Positions 23,101 through 36,031 of a stretch of 64,000 bases of DNA are shown piece after piece. Each line of letters begins with the position of its first letter. Position 1 is the stretch's first letter. The notes below the pieces were generated by a model. It searched no databases, was not told the origin of the DNA, and saw nothing but the letters and a program-made list of their open reading frames with translations. The translations under genes were made by a program, and so were the position numbers. The stretch is from Chlamydomonas sphaeroides (lineage: Eukaryota; Chlorophyta; Chlorophyceae; Chlamydomonadales; Chlamydomonadaceae): NCBI GenBank assembly GCA_001662425.1, contig BDDC01000244.1, forward strand, positions 1,244 to 65,243, in the 5' to 3' direction.

Positions 23101-26100
23101 ACCATCCTGCGGCCATGCAGGGGTGCGTGGCCGCAGGGGCGGGCGGGGGGAGTCACACGGTGGAGGGGTTGGCGAGGGCTGCACGTGGCAGGGCTGCGAG
23201 CCGGGCGCCGCCGGCGTGGCCGCACTCGCGCAACGGCGCTGGGCGCAGCTGCACCCTAGGATCCTGGCCCCTTGGCGCTTCGGCCCCACCTGACGAAGGA
23301 GCCCATCTGGTCGGAGGCCATGGCGTAGTACAGCAGGCGGCTGAAGAGCAGGATGATCTGGGGTGCGGACGGGCGAGGCAGGCGGCGGGGCCGGGCGGGA
23401 GCTAGGAACCCAGGAGGCAGCAGGCCGAGGGCGGGGGCGGCTGCGGCGGTAGCCCGCAGCGAGCGGTCGCCTCCCCCACGCCCGCCTCGCTCCGCCAGCA
23501 GGCCCCTGCCCTGTTCCGGGCCCGCACCACGCCGGGCGCCGCACCTGCACCGCTGCCAGGCCCCGCAGCGCCGCCGGCGACACGCCCTCCGGGCAGGCCA
23601 GGTGCCAGTGCATGGCCACCATGGCCACCATGAGGCCCGCGGTGGCGGTGTCCAGCACGCCCCACAGGTTGCGGCTGGCGGCCAGGCCGTAGCTCCACAC
23701 CTGGGGGCAGGGAGGGGAGGAGAGGAGGGCGGGAGGCGGGGGAAAGGGCAGGAGGGGGGAGGGCGTGTGGGAACACGCCAGCACACGCGCTTGCCGGCCC
23801 CTGGGCATGGGCGGCGCGGGCGGGATCGTCCGTCCGTTACGGCCCGGTCCGGGGACGGTACGGCAGGCCGGGCGCGCACCTGCACGGCCTCGCGGATGAT
23901 GACGTCAGCGGTCATGATGCAGAGCGCCGTGAGCAGCGCCGACTGCGCGGTGGAGGGCGGCGGCAGCAGGCAGCCGCCGGGCTCGGCTGCTGCCGGGTCC
24001 GCCTGCAGCGGGGCCTCCCTCGGCTGCGGCGCCTGCGGGGCCTGCGCCCGCATGTGCCGTATGCTAAGGGCGTAGGCCAGGAAGCAGGCGGTGTAGACCA
24101 GGTGGGCCAACATCTGGGGGCGAAGGGAGGAGGAGGAGGGGCCGGGGAAAGGAGGCAGGCGGCAGGAGGGGTGGGCGCGGAGTAGGAGCCCACGAGAGGC
24201 CAGGGGGCCTGGGCGGCGACGCGGGAAGCAGCAGGGGGCAGCACCCATCCCTGTGCGCTGCTGCTTGGCCGGCGCGTCATGGCGTGCGGGCAAGTAGGGC
24301 CGGCCTGGGGGCGCCGCCCCGGCGGCGGCCGCTGCCTTGCACTGGCCGTGCGGGTCCCAGCTAGCAAGCGAGAGACAGCAGCTGGGAGGAGGTGTCGCCC
24401 GGCGGCGGGCTGCGTCTGCCTTGCCTGCAGCAGGATGAAGTACTTTGTAAAGTGGTTCCACTTGAACAGCACCAGCGCCTTGAGGATGGAGCACTTGAAC
24501 ACGCTGGGGTGCACGCCCGGCTCCGACAGCAGCCGGCGCAGCAGCATCGCCGTCTGCGCCCAGCAGCCGTGCGGCCAGGGGAAGGGCACCTGGCGGGGGT
24601 GCGGCGGGGCGGGCGGCGGGGCGCCAGGCGGGCGGCAGGGCGCCAAGCGGGCGGCGCGGGGCGGCGGGGCAGGGCAGGCGGTGAGGTGAGGCGGCGGGGG
24701 AGGAACCGAGCGTGCATCGCCCGGAGAAAGCAGCTCGGCCCTGAGGCGGCGCGGTAAGTGTAGCCTATGCCTAGATGCGGGCCGTGACGCCAAGCCAGGG
24801 TTGCCAGGCGAGCTGCAACCCCGCGACTGCGCAAAGAGGACCGTAGCGGCCGCATTGCCGCGTCGCCGCGGCTCGCCACGGCCCCCGTCCTGCCGCCCAC
24901 CCCCACGCCCTACCTTGCGGCAGGTGATGCTGTAGTGGCCGCCGCGCCGCCCGCCCTCGCCGACGCCCGCCGCCGCCGCCGACACGCGCGTCGAGCGCCA
25001 GGCCAGGCCCTGCTTGAGCGCCAGGCTGGCGCCGCGGCGGGCGGCGCGCACCGCTCCGGCCACCAGGCGTGTGGCGGCCCCCAGCAGCAGCATGAGCGCC
25101 ACGAAGGTGAGCGCGATGAGGGCGCTGCCCGGGCCCTGCCACACGAAGGCCGCCAGCGCGCAGCGGAAGAGCTGCGGTGTGTGTGTGTGTGAGGGGCCAG
25201 GGGTGCGGGGCGGGGGGGGCAGGTTCCAGGGACCGTGAGCGCTACAGCGAAGCGGGGCTTGGGGGTGTAACGGGAGAAAGGAGGCACGGACGGTGACAGG
25301 TCCCGAAGCATGCCAGACATCCCAAAGGCTGGTGGGGGAGCACGCACGAGGCGCTGAGGCCGGCCGGCCGTGTCGGATGTGGCCCCCGGCCCTGCGAGCC
25401 CCGGCTCCAGCCTCCATGCGCCGGCCAGGCTCGCCTCGCCTCGCCTCCCGGACGGCCCCATCCATCAGCCCCCCCCCCCGCACCTGCAGCAGCTGGCGGT
25501 TGGCGGGCGAGTGGAGCGCGGTGTGGCCGAATGTGAAGAGCAGCCCCAGCCAGGTGGTGGCGAAGGAGGCCTGGATGGCCACGTCGATGGGCTGCCCGCC
25601 GCTGCCCGCGCCAAACTGCCGCTCGCTGGCGTCGCTGGCCACCGCCGTCACGAAGCCGCGGCGCAGCGCGTACGGCACCTGCAGGCGGGCGGGTCGGGCG
25701 GGTTGGATGGGGTGTCGAGCGCGGCGGGGGTTGAGGGGCTTGGGGATGAAGTGACGTGGCCACGGGTCTTAACGATGGCTGGCGGCCAACGCCATCGCGA
25801 CCCCCGGTTGGTGGGTGCGCCGGCAGCAGTGTGGTACGGCAGGGTCGTACGGCAGGTGTGGTACGGCAGGCGTGTACGGCACCTGGTCGTCCTCGAGCTC
25901 CACGTCGTGCACGGGTATCATGCGCAGCAGCTCCTCGCACATGGCGGGGAACTGCCGCACCAGGTCCACCAGCACAGTCAGCTGGGGGGCAGGGAGGGGA
26001 GGGGGCAGGGAGGGAAGGGGGCAGGGAGGGGGAAAGGAAGGGTTGGAGGCTGCGTGGCGCTGTGCAGTGCAGCGCAGTGCAGGGTTGCGGTGAGCGCGCT

Positions 26101-29100
26101 GTCGGGGTGAGGGCAGGGGGCAGGGCGCTGCACGGGCAGGCGCAGAGGCCGGGGGCGGAAGCGGACACGGAAGGTTGGGCGGGCGCTGCGGTGCCAGGTG
26201 CGCCCCCGCGCGTGTGGCACCGCCGACTTGGACCCTGGCGGCTGGCGCTGCCCGCGGCGCACCTGCATGGCCTCCCACGCCGCCGCAGCCTGGATGCAGC
26301 GCAGCGCGTTGAACACCACCGCCTGCGTGCCGCTGTGCACCTGCGGGGGTGGGGGCAGGGGTGATGATGTGCCGAGGGCGGAAGTCGGGGTTGGGGGGCC
26401 CTGGGAAGGCAGGTTGGCGGCGGCCTTGCGCAGCACGTGGGCGCCGGGCCCGCCCGCCAGCACCCCCCGCAAGTGCCAGTGCCCGTGTCGCTGCTTGCCG
26501 CGCCCTGCCGCCCTGCCGCCCTGCCCTCTTTCTGCCCTTCCCCCCGGAGGCCTTCACCACCCAGACCCCAGCTCGCGACTCTGGCCTGCGACCCCACCCG
26601 ACGCACCGCCAAATGATACGCTTGCACCGCCAGGTGCCGCAGCCGGCTGCGCAGCACCGTGGACGGCCCGCCGCCACCGCCGCCGCCGGCCGCTCCGTAA
26701 CCGCCGCCGCCGCCGCCGCGGGCCTCGCCCGTCTCGGAGCGCCGATCGCCGCCGCCGCGGTCGCCGTAGCCGGCCGCCGTGGAGGGCCGCTCGCCGGTGG
26801 TGCTGCGGCGGCCGCCGCCGTCGGTCTCCCGCAAGCGGCGGCCCAGCTGCCTTAGCCCGGCCGACACCAGCAGCATCAGCGCCAGCGCCAGCGGCTTGCA
26901 GGCCTCGGGCCGCCGCCCGAACAGGTGCTCCACCTGCGCCATGTGCCGTGCAGGGGCGCGAGGGGCTTTTGGTGTTGCCGGGAGGCACCGAGGGAGTAGC
27001 AGATCAGCAGCCGTTGCGGAGGATGGGTGGGAAGGTGCGCTACGAGAAGAGCGAGCGGCCTGCTGCGGTATGCTGCGGGAGGGGGCCCAGCCGCACCTGG
27101 GCCCACTGCTCGGCGCTGAGGCCCTGGCCCACGCTGCCGCCGTCGCCCGTGAGCGTGCGCGACGCCATCATCTCCACCACCACGGTCGCCGCGCCCGACA
27201 CGCTGACGCGGCCGCCCGCCTCGTCCTGCGGCTGCTGCTCACCCCCCATGCCTGCACACGCGGGGGCGACGTTTGCAGCATCGGCACGGCGGCAGAAGCA
27301 CGGTGCCGCCGCCAGCGCAAGGCCGAGCCTGACCTCGTAGCGCACATCGTGACGGCACGGTTCAGCCGAAGCCCCTTCCGCCCAGCTGCGCCGCGCCTGC
27401 GCACCCCAGCCTGCGCAGCCCACGCGCGTCCCCTTGCAGCCGCCCCCACCGCCCCTCCAGCCCCTCACCCGTGACCCCCTCCAGCAGCAGGTGCGCCATC
27501 AGCAGCGCCCGGGGCCCGCAGCCGCCCACGTCCAGCCAGTCCAAGGTCTGAGCGCCCGACCCGCGCCGCGGCTGCAGCGGCGCCAGGCCCCCGCTGGTGC
27601 CGTGGCCGCGGTAGCCAGACCAGCAGGCCACCAGGCAGGCCAGCAGCTCGTCCGGGGGCAGCGCCGCAGCCAGGGCCCGAGACTGGGAGCGGCCGGGGCC
27701 GTCGTCGTCGTCGTCGTCGTCGGAAATGCTACGGCGGAGCAGGTCCGGCAGCAGGCTGGCGGAGGCGGAGGCGCTGGGGCCGAGGCTGGGGCCGAGGTTG
27801 GGGCCGAAGCTGGGCGCGTGGCGGGGCATGGCGCCGGTGCGCATCGACTCCAGCAGCGACTCCAGCAGCAGCAGGTTGCCCGACAGCAGCGAGGCCTGCG
27901 GGGTTGTGTTTAAGATGCGGGGAGGGCGCAGGCGGGTGGCGGCGCAGGCGGGGGCATCGCTACCCCCAGGGGCCTGCATGCAGGGCCCCTGGGTGCAAGG
28001 CAGCGGCGCGGAACGCCCGCAGGCACAGCCCCCTGGCCATGCGCCCTGCCCTGCCCGGGTTTCCTCCACCGCCGCCACCCACCTGCAGCAGCAGCCTGTG
28101 CATGACGCCGTCCGCCCGCGCCTGCAGCGCCAGCTCCGCCAGCTCCGCGACCAGCTCCAGCAGCCCCTCGGGCCCCTCGGGCTGCCCGCTGCCCTCGTCG
28201 GCCGCCTCCTCCAGCGCCGCCCGCACCTCGTCCACGCTGCGCGCCCCCACCACGTCGTGCAGCGCGTTGTCCTCGTCCAGCGCCGCGGGCTGCGGGCGCA
28301 GAGGGCAGGACAACAGCAGAGGGAGGTTCGGGGTCTGAGACGTTTCAACAGAGGACGCCGGGGGCTAAAGGCCTAGCAGCGCGGCCGATGGGCGGCGGCC
28401 GCACTGAGGTACCCCTGGACACGCGCCCTGCGCTGCGCTCCCCGCCGCCGCCGCGCAGTGAGCCCCTGCGGGCCCCAAGCCCCGCACCTGGTACGCCGCA
28501 GTCGTCCAGGCCAGCAGCCGCAGCTCCACCTCCCCTGCCTGCGGAGACCGGACGGGATGGCGGGAGCCGCTCGAGGGCGCTGGCGGCAGCCCCTCGCCTC
28601 CAGGCCCGGCCCAGGCACCCAGACCAAGCCCTGCCAGGCCCAGCCCTGCAGGCACGCACCGCAGCCAGCTCGTCGCCGCACTCCCGTAGCTGCTCCGCGG
28701 CTCGCTTGGCCTCCTTGGCGATCTTGCGCCGCACGTACAGGTGCTGCGGCGACAGAGGAGGCAGGACAACGAGCGCGACACGCGTGGGTGCACGGCTTCA
28801 TAGGCAGGCCACCGTACCGTATGTGATGGGGGGTGCTGCGAGCCAGAGTGGCGGCCAGTGCCGCTGCGGCCAGAGGACCTCCTGGTGCGTTCCCCCTTGT
28901 GTCCCTTGGCCCCCAACGGGTCGGGGCGCCCGTGGCGTACATTGCACCAGCCGCCGGTGTTGCCGATGACATCCGCCACCGGCTCCAGCGCCCTGTGCGA
29001 CGGCGGGCCGAGGCAGAGGCAGGGCCGCAAGTCAGGCGCCTGTGGAGACTGCTGCCCGCTGCTACAGCCGCTGCCTGCAGCCTGCTCCCGCGTGGGTGCT

Positions 29101-30765
29101 TTTGGGCCACCGGCCGTCAACCAACCCCGGGCCGCACTTGCTGTTCTCCTCCCGCGTGACGCCCAGCGACGCAGGGTCCCGCAGGTTGACGGCCGCGTCC
29201 TGCGGGGCCGGCCACCCGGCAGCGGGGCGGCAGCCGACAGGGGCTCGGGATGGCTGGGCGCGGCAGCGCAGCGCACGCAAGCACGTGCAGGGATGCAAGT
29301 TGTAGCGCCTGGGCGGCCGGCTGGCTCGCGTGTGGTTGCACACAGCCTCACGGCACTGGCTGCTCAGCTTGCCTGGGTGGCGGCCACCCCCGCCAGGGCG
29401 CAGCAGCGCAGGATGACGACCTCCACGTTGGCCAGCACCACCTGAGGTGGCGGAGGCGGAAGGGGAGGCGTTACAGGTGCAGGGCAGCGGACTTGGGGGC
29501 ATGGCAGCGGGCTTGGAAGCAGGGCAGCGGGCTTGGTGGCGGGGCAGGACAGCGAGTGAGGCTGACACGGGGCACCTCGGGCTTGCGCCTGGTGGCAACG
29601 CTTGCGGCGCCGCTGCTCGTCAGGCTCTGTGGTGTCGTGGCACTCGACAGCGGCTCCTCGCGGGCCCCCCCCGCAGGCGCGCCGCCCCTGCGCTCCCCCG
29701 CACCGCTCTCCGCAGGTGCTTGGCGAACTGCCTCAGGGCCCAGGGCAGCGCCCGCAGCGCCGCGTCCGTCTCCTCGGCGATCAGGTAGTACGAGCGGCGG
29801 TTGAGCTCCGGCAGCGTGAACTGGGGAGCAGGCGAGGCGCGGGCCACGGTGGCGGAGGGTGAAGTTTGTAGATGCCCGCATCACGCTGAGGTGGCGAGCG
29901 CCTGCCGGGCGCCTGCCGGGCGCCCGCCAAAGCCCTCACAGCGCCGGCCGTGACGGTGCCGCTGTCCAGCAGGTCGCTGCGCACGGCACCCCGGGTGTGG
30001 CAGGCGTCGCCGCCACAATCTGCAGCCAGTAGTGTCAGAAGAGTACGGGCTCACCGAGTACGGCACCTCGGACGTCTCGCCCAGGCTCTCGCGGGATACG
30101 GCGCTGGCTCGGGAGGCGTTGTCGCCGCGGCCCGGGAAGCGGCCCGAGGTGGCGCCAAAGCGGCCCGACACCGCGCCCGACGGCTTGTCTGTGTCCCCGG
30201 CCCATTGCACCTGCGACCCCAGGCATGCGGCACGGCACAGTTGCGTAAGTGCGAGGCAAGGGTCCTTGCCGCGCTTGCCCGCAGCCCCAGGCCCGGTCCT
30301 GGCGCTGGGCGGCGCCTCAGCACGCGGGGCGCGGCGCTGGCCGCAGGCGCCCGCACTGTGCGGCCGCTTGAGTCCGCAGGCTGGCACACTAGAGTGGGAC
30401 GCTAGCAGAAGGCTCACAAGCTTGAAGCTGGCGGCATGCCGCCGGTCGGCCAAGGTTGACCCCTGCCTTCCGATCGGCGCAGGGCGGCTCCTTGACGATG
30501 CGCTGGCGGCCGCTGTGCCGTCGGCGCTGCCCGCTGCGGCGGTGTTGCGTGGGCCAGGGACTCCGCTGGCCGAGTTGGAGAGGCTGGCAGGGTTGAGGAA
30601 ATCTGGGATCGTGAGCGAGGCGGGCGGCTGGCTGAGGCGGGAGGGTGACGGTAGGACGCTGCCGGGTACGTCGCCGTGTTCACAATCAACGTCGATTATC
30701 GGCAACGTCCTGGCGCTGCCCGGCGGCAGCTCCTGGAAGTTCTGGTCGTCGGACTCTTGTTCCAT
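20110..30765 (-). CDS. TRP-like six-TM cation channel
   Basis: Twenty-eight exons: 30765-30418, 30210-30055, 29820-29704, 29441-29373, 29199-29126, 28992-28941, 28743-28660, 28538-28488, 28289-28083, 27895-27469, 27251-27097, 26933-26607, 26340-26263, 25981-25883, 25678-25484, 25171-24914, 24589-24425, 24113-23880, 23700-23545, 23357-23290, 23106-23013, 22736-22649, 22365-22304, 22148-22077, 21990-21658, 21376-21167, 20867-20748, 20583-20110; all phases agree, 1590 aa. A long helical cytoplasmic N-terminal half (to about 810) is followed by an ion-transport core: S1 near 944-975, S2 and S3 in 1000-1070, S4-S5 with LLFSRLLYYAMASDQMGSFV (1087-1106), pore loop FARLFTMIFGDITLEY (about 1147-1162), and S6 with IVMLNLLISIIGDSYDR (about 1190-1206), a TRP-type ending. 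The C-terminal tail is Gly/Ser/Pro/Gln-rich with short helical stretches. Probably a Ca2+-permeable channel of the ciliary or plasma membrane; the subfamily is unresolved. Two introns are GC-AG (after 29373 and 24425). The ATG at 30765 directly follows a CAG, so a 5'UTR intron is possible. Confidence 0.85.
27701..27721 (-). repeat. GTC microsatellite coding polyaspartate
   Basis: Seven GTC units on the plus strand encode seven consecutive Asp (after SIS) in exon 27895-27469 of the channel gene. Confidence 0.9.
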
Positions 30766-31602
30766 CTGGGGCGGAAGAGCTAGCAGCGTGCTTCATGCCA
30801 AGAACGCCACATCGTGACGCCGGCCCTCTGTGCCAACCGTTCGCCAAGCACGCGTGCTTGCCGCATATGTCGAGGAACTTGACAGCAGGAGCAGGTTATC
30901 TGTGAACTTCGGCTTAGTGCGAGGTGAGAAAGTGATAGCTTTGCTGCTCGAGGTTGGTAAGGGAAATTATTGAAGAAGCTATGATATAAGTCGCCCACAG
31001 CAAAGAGACAGGCATAATTGAGGCTTCCTAGTTGGGATTCGCAGTGCGGTCGCGACGCGCTGACCGACCCATGCTTAACAACGAGCTTGTGCAGTGGCTC
31101 GGGTGCCTTATGCTGTTGTAGTGTACTCACGCAGTAAGGCCCGTGCGACGTTCCAACTGTCCGGCACGTACCCTGTCCGCAACCCCCGTACTCCGTAAGG
31201 TTGGGTTTCCTTTTCCAACGATACCATACTGAGGTATGCAGGCTGTCACAGAGTCCGTCTTAAAAAGTGTTACCCTCCCAGCTGGGCGCACTTTCGCCGC
31301 CGTCTTGATACTGGTACTGGGCACACACCTCACACGCACGGTCCAGACAAACGGAACCGTCCCCCTGACACGAAGCGCTATTAAGCCTTCCACCTTCCCT
31401 AGTCGCCGAGGGCAGTAGGACGCTTCACACGATCGCCTCATACCTAGTAGCTAACGGCCTGTTCGGGCTTCACGCCTGCGACCGACCCCGCCCTACCGTC
31501 TCATATTCTACAAGTCATCCCTCCGTCGCGTGTCGTTGCCCCGCCCCCGTCCCCGCCCCCAACCACATACGCACACGCCCCTTTCCTAGCCACCTCAGCG
31601 CA
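30766..31602. other. Channel upstream region and 3'UTR of the TPH-type gene
   Basis: Lower GC than the coding blocks. No exon chain with motifs on either strand. The 30766-31100 part probably carries the promoter, 5'UTR and perhaps a leader intron of the channel gene. Confidence 0.45.
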
Positions 31603-34600
31603 TCACGGGTACAGCGCGGCCTGCGCGGCGTTGGACAGCGCCAGGATGCGGCGCTTGGCCTCCTCGCGCTCCATGGTGAAGTACTTGACCAGCCTCGCGC
31701 GCTCCAAGTCATCCAGCACCTGCAGACATCACGACAAGCGCATAGCAACTCAGCTGGGTGCCAGCTTGAACGACTTCACATACGCGCAGGAGTGCAGAGC
31801 CCGCAAACGACACAGCCCGGACGGCAGGGCGGCACGGACGGCACACCACCACGGCGTGCGCCCAGCCAATGCGGGAGCAGCAAGCCAGCAAACAAAGCGC
31901 CCAAGCTGCGCCGGTGCGGCTCCGCACCTTTGCCAGCATGGCCTGCCGCTCGCCCTCCTTGGCGATCTCCTCCTGTAGCACCGCGCGCAGCTCCTCCTCC
32001 CGCCGGCTGCCCGGCCGAGCCATCTCGTGCACGCCCGTGTAGCGGCCGCTGGCCACCGCCGCCTCCGCAGCGTCGTCGGTGCGCGTGGCGGCGGCCACCT
32101 GGGGCGGGGCAGGGCGGCGGACACGAGCGGGCCTCAGGACACCACACCGCGCGAACGAGGAGGACGCGACGGGACAGCTTGGCACGCGTCGGGGCCAGGC
32201 GTACGACGCGACGCGACCTGGCGTGTCAAGGACGTGGCTAGGTGCCGCAGCTGCCCCCGCCGCGCACCTGCTCCTCCACCGTCGGCGGCGGCGGCTTGGG
32301 CCCACGCGGTTTGGGCGGGGGGATTGTGTAGGGCGAGTAGGCGCTGGGGTAGGGCACGGTGCCTGGTGCCGTTGTGAGCAGCGAGGGGGCGCGACCGGGC
32401 GTCGTTGGAGAGCCGCTGCCGGGCGGCGCCACCGGGGCGCTGCGCCGGAAGTCTGCGGAGGGGCACCGACCCAGAAGCGAGGACACCAGGCGTCAAAAAG
32501 CAACGGATTTCTCCAACAGTTGCAATTGACCAACGCATGGAGGCTCAGCTATGCAGCAAGCCGGCCCTGAGCCGTTGCGCGCAGCAACCGCAGCAAGCTG
32601 ACAGAGAAACACCGGCCAGGCACCGTCCCCACCTGCGCTGGCGCTCAGCGGGCGGCCGCCCACGCCGCCGCCCACGCGGCGCGCCTTGCCGGGCTGCCCC
32701 ACCCGCGGGCTGAGCATGGCGGTGATGTAGCTGCGCTCGCCGCCCAGGCCGGGTCGCGGCGAGGACGCCGGCGCGGGCCTGCGTACGGCAGCACACGGGC
32801 ACCGCATCTTGCCACCCGCAGTGCACTGCAAACCGACAAGACCGCGCTGGCCCCCCCCCGTCCTCCCTCACTGACTCGTGGGCCGCCCTGCCCCGCCGCC
32901 CTGACGTGCCCCACCTGCTGCCAGCGGACCTCGGCGCCGGCGCCGCCGACCTAGGCCTCGCGCCGGGCGTCCGGGGCGAGGCCGTCCGGCCGCCTGCACT
33001 GCCGGTCTCGTGCGCCGCCAGCATGGGCGGCGCGGTGCGGCCGGGCCCCAGCATGACGCTGGCCTGCACCGGGCCCCCGCCGGCGCCCGCCTCCAGCGCG
33101 CGCACCACCTCCTCCGGCAGAGCGGTGCTGCCTCGCTGGCGCATGCGCAGCAGCGCGGCGCGGATAGACTCCTCCTGCGGCGGCACGCGGGCAGCGGGTG
33201 CGTGCGGGCATGGCTGGGTGCTGCGGCTCGGCGCCGGCGCACGCCGCTATGCTGCCTTGGAGCGGGTGCCTTGCAGCTGCCCGGGTCCGCAGCTCCCGAA
33301 CGACGCGGGACGTGCCCCGCAGCACGACTGTCTTCAGCACTCTTTCCTATAAAGCTCAACATCGGCATTGATGTGCCGTGTCGCCCAAACTGAGTAATTG
33401 TTGCTACGGACCACCAAAGATGGTCGGCCGCTGCGGCCAGCCCTGGGTGCCCTGCCCGTACGCCAATGCCAACTGCCTACGTCAATGCCAACTGCCTGCG
33501 CCAATGCCAACTGCCTCTGCCATAGCCACTCTGGGCCCGCCCCCACCTGGCGCTGCATCTGCTGCCGCAGGGAGGCCATCTCCGCCAGCAGTGACTCGCG
33601 AGCCGCCGCCACCGCCTGCGAGGTCAGGTTGCACACTGTCAGGCGGCCCCATGAGCCGCCCCCGCCCGACACCAGCCGCCGGTCGGCCTGCCGAGCGAGC
33701 CATCCACGTGCCCATCAACCCCCCCCCCGCCCGTGCCCGGACACAGCCTCTCCTCTCCTCTCCTCGGCAAGCGCATCAGGCCCGATCCCCTCACGAACCT
33801 CGCCGCGCGCCGTCTTGTCGGCTAGCCGCCCCGCCAGCACCTGCCGCTCGCCCTCCGCCACCGCCGCCGCCTCGGCCGCCTGGCTGGCGATGTAGTCGAA
33901 GCGCTGCCGCAGCTCGTCCGCGCGCACGGCCCGGAGGTGCTCAATCTCCTGCGGGCGGCAAAACACACGCCGCGGGGCAGCGCCGCCGTCAGGGGCGCCG
34001 GTGGACCGTCGCCATCGAGGCACCGCTCGCCACGCCGCAGCGCCGTGGCCATGCCCAGCCCAGCGCCGGTGCCATCCACGCCAGTGCCACCCGCACCTGC
34101 TTGCGCCGCATCGAGTACTCGTCCTTCTGCGCGTTGCGCGCGTGGAAGGTGGCCACACGGCCTTCCAGCTCCGTCTCGGCGCGCGCCTTGATGGTGCGCC
34201 GCTGCTGCTCGCGCAGGTAGTCCTCCTCGGCGCGGATCTGCAGCTGCAGCTGCCGCAGCTGCGGGGGAGCATAAAGGGGGCCGGCGAGGGGCCGCGGGGT
34301 GGTGGTACGTCATGAAGGGGCCATGGCGCCGCGCCGAGCGAACCGTGGCGCCGCGCGGGCGCACACGTCAGCTGCCGGGCAGCGAGACCAACTGGGTCGG
34401 CGCGGCAATGGCACCGGCGCGTGAGCGCCTGGCCATAGGCAGGAAGGCGTGCCACCAGGCGGACGAATGCAGCGGCCCACAGGCAGTCCCGAGCCGCCAG
34501 GGCTGCCCCCGTGCGGCAGCCCCTGCTCAGCCGTGCCCCTCCCTCACCTCCTCGCGCTGCCGCATGATGTCCGCCACCTGCAGGTGGAGGGACGGGTGGG

Positions 34601-36031
34601 TGGCGGGTAGAGGCCCCCGGGGGCACGGGCCGCACGTCAGCAGTCAGCGGTGGAGCCCACCCAAGATTTGCGGCAGGCGGCCCAGCAACCGGGGTCTCAG
34701 GCGCCCAGGGACCAGGCTTGGCAGCCCCAGGCCCTCCTCCGCCCGCCCGGGCCCGCCTCAGGCTGCCCACCTTGCGCTCCCGGTCCAGCATGGCCTGCCG
34801 CCGCGCCTCCAGCATCTGCAGGTTGGCCCGGTACGCGCCGTCCCGCCGCGCATCCAGCGCAGCCACGCGCTCGCGCTCGGTAGCGGCGTGCTCGGCGCGC
34901 TCGAGCGCGAAGCGCTCCTGGGGGAGTGGATGCAACACAGCGCCAAGGGCCCACCTTCGGCTATACGCCCTGCTGACTGATGCCGCGTCGTGGCATGATC
35001 GATATCGCTCCCGCCTGCGGATCACAGCTCGCTGCTCGTCCTGCTGTCCGCTGCGCAGGTCTCCAAGTACCGCCTGCCGTCCCTTATCCCGTGCACCTTC
35101 CGCCCACCCGCTTTCACGCCCCTCCCTCACCAGCCTGTCCTCCACGGCCTTGACCTTGGCGGCCGCCGCTGCACGAAGCGCCTCCTCGTGCTGCAGCGCC
35201 GCCTCCAGCCGGGCCGCGCGGTACTCAGCAATCTGATGGGCGGTCAGGGGCCATGGGGGTGAGGGGTGGGGTGGTGGATGGGGGGGAGGGTTGCTGGGTC
35301 CCTGGGTGCGAGAGACTAGGACGTGGTGTCGGGGACTGATGGGGTTTTGGGTGCACCCGCACTCTGCCCCCGGCGGGCGTGGCAGGCAGCTGGCAGCAGC
35401 GCACCCTCGTGGGCCGGTGCTAGCGGCCTCTGCAGATAGGCACCCCCCTCCACTGCGGCTGTGCTCACCCGGTTGCCCTCCTCGATGCGTTGCTGCCGCT
35501 GCTGCTGCCGCTCCTCCTCAATCGTCGCATACTTGCCCTCCCGCCGCCGCTCGCGCTCCTGCCACGCCGCGTTCTCCTGCGCCGTCAGCTCCGCCTGCTT
35601 CTGGAGCTGCGCAGAGAAGGTAGGACACAGGGCGAGGAGCATGAAGGGCGTACCATACTCAGCGGTGCCTTGTGGGTGGCCGCTAGCGGGTCCTGGGCAG
35701 TATTTAGGCAGGAGCCTGGCGAACGAGCCACCCGTGCATGCGCCCAGGCGCACGCCTGACGGCACCCACCGCTTGGAGCGTCCGCAGCTGTCGCTGGTAC
35801 TGCACCTCAGCGTTGTGCACCAGCGAGCCGAGCGTCCTTCAGGTTGGCAGGTCCGAACGCAGGAGTGAGCAATTGGCCATGTGGGGTGCACATGTGGGGC
35901 AACCCATGCCCGCTGGCTACCCCCTCAACCAGGCGCCCGTTTCCCAAGGAGCGCACTTACGATAGATCAATGGGGCCGCTGCCATAGTAGCTATCCGCCA
36001 CCGGATATGTGGTGGCGTTGATGAGTGCCAT
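31603..36031 (-). CDS. Coiled-coil protein of trichoplein/TPH type, probably ciliary or basal-body
   Basis: Fourteen exons: 36031-35961, 35836-35770, 35606-35469, 35232-35131, 34917-34771, 34577-34548, 34258-34097, 33948-33799, 33615-33547, 33174-32915, 32778-32633, 32452-32268, 32098-31928, 31719-31603; phases agree, 604 aa. The N-terminus is MALINATTYPVADSYYGSGP. Residues about 25-340 are an almost unbroken Arg/Glu/Ala/Gln-rich coiled coil (for example KYATIEEERQQQRQQRIEEG, ARLEAALQHEEALRAAAAAK), the character of TPH-domain proteins such as trichoplein, MNS1 and CFAP45/53. A Pro/Ser/Thr-rich basic linker follows (about 340-510), then a final coiled coil (REEELRAVLQEEIAKEGERQ; ERARLVKYFTMEREEAKRR). 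The first intron has an unusual AAG acceptor. I cannot assign an ortholog; the ciliary role is inferred from composition and from the MNS1 gene nearby. Confidence 0.75.

Noticed and set aside
29940..30019. Extra channel-gene exon reading DLLDSGTVTAG
   Set aside because: Including it breaks the phase on both sides and the flanking intron would be about 35 bp. Joining 30055 directly to 29820 is in phase 0.
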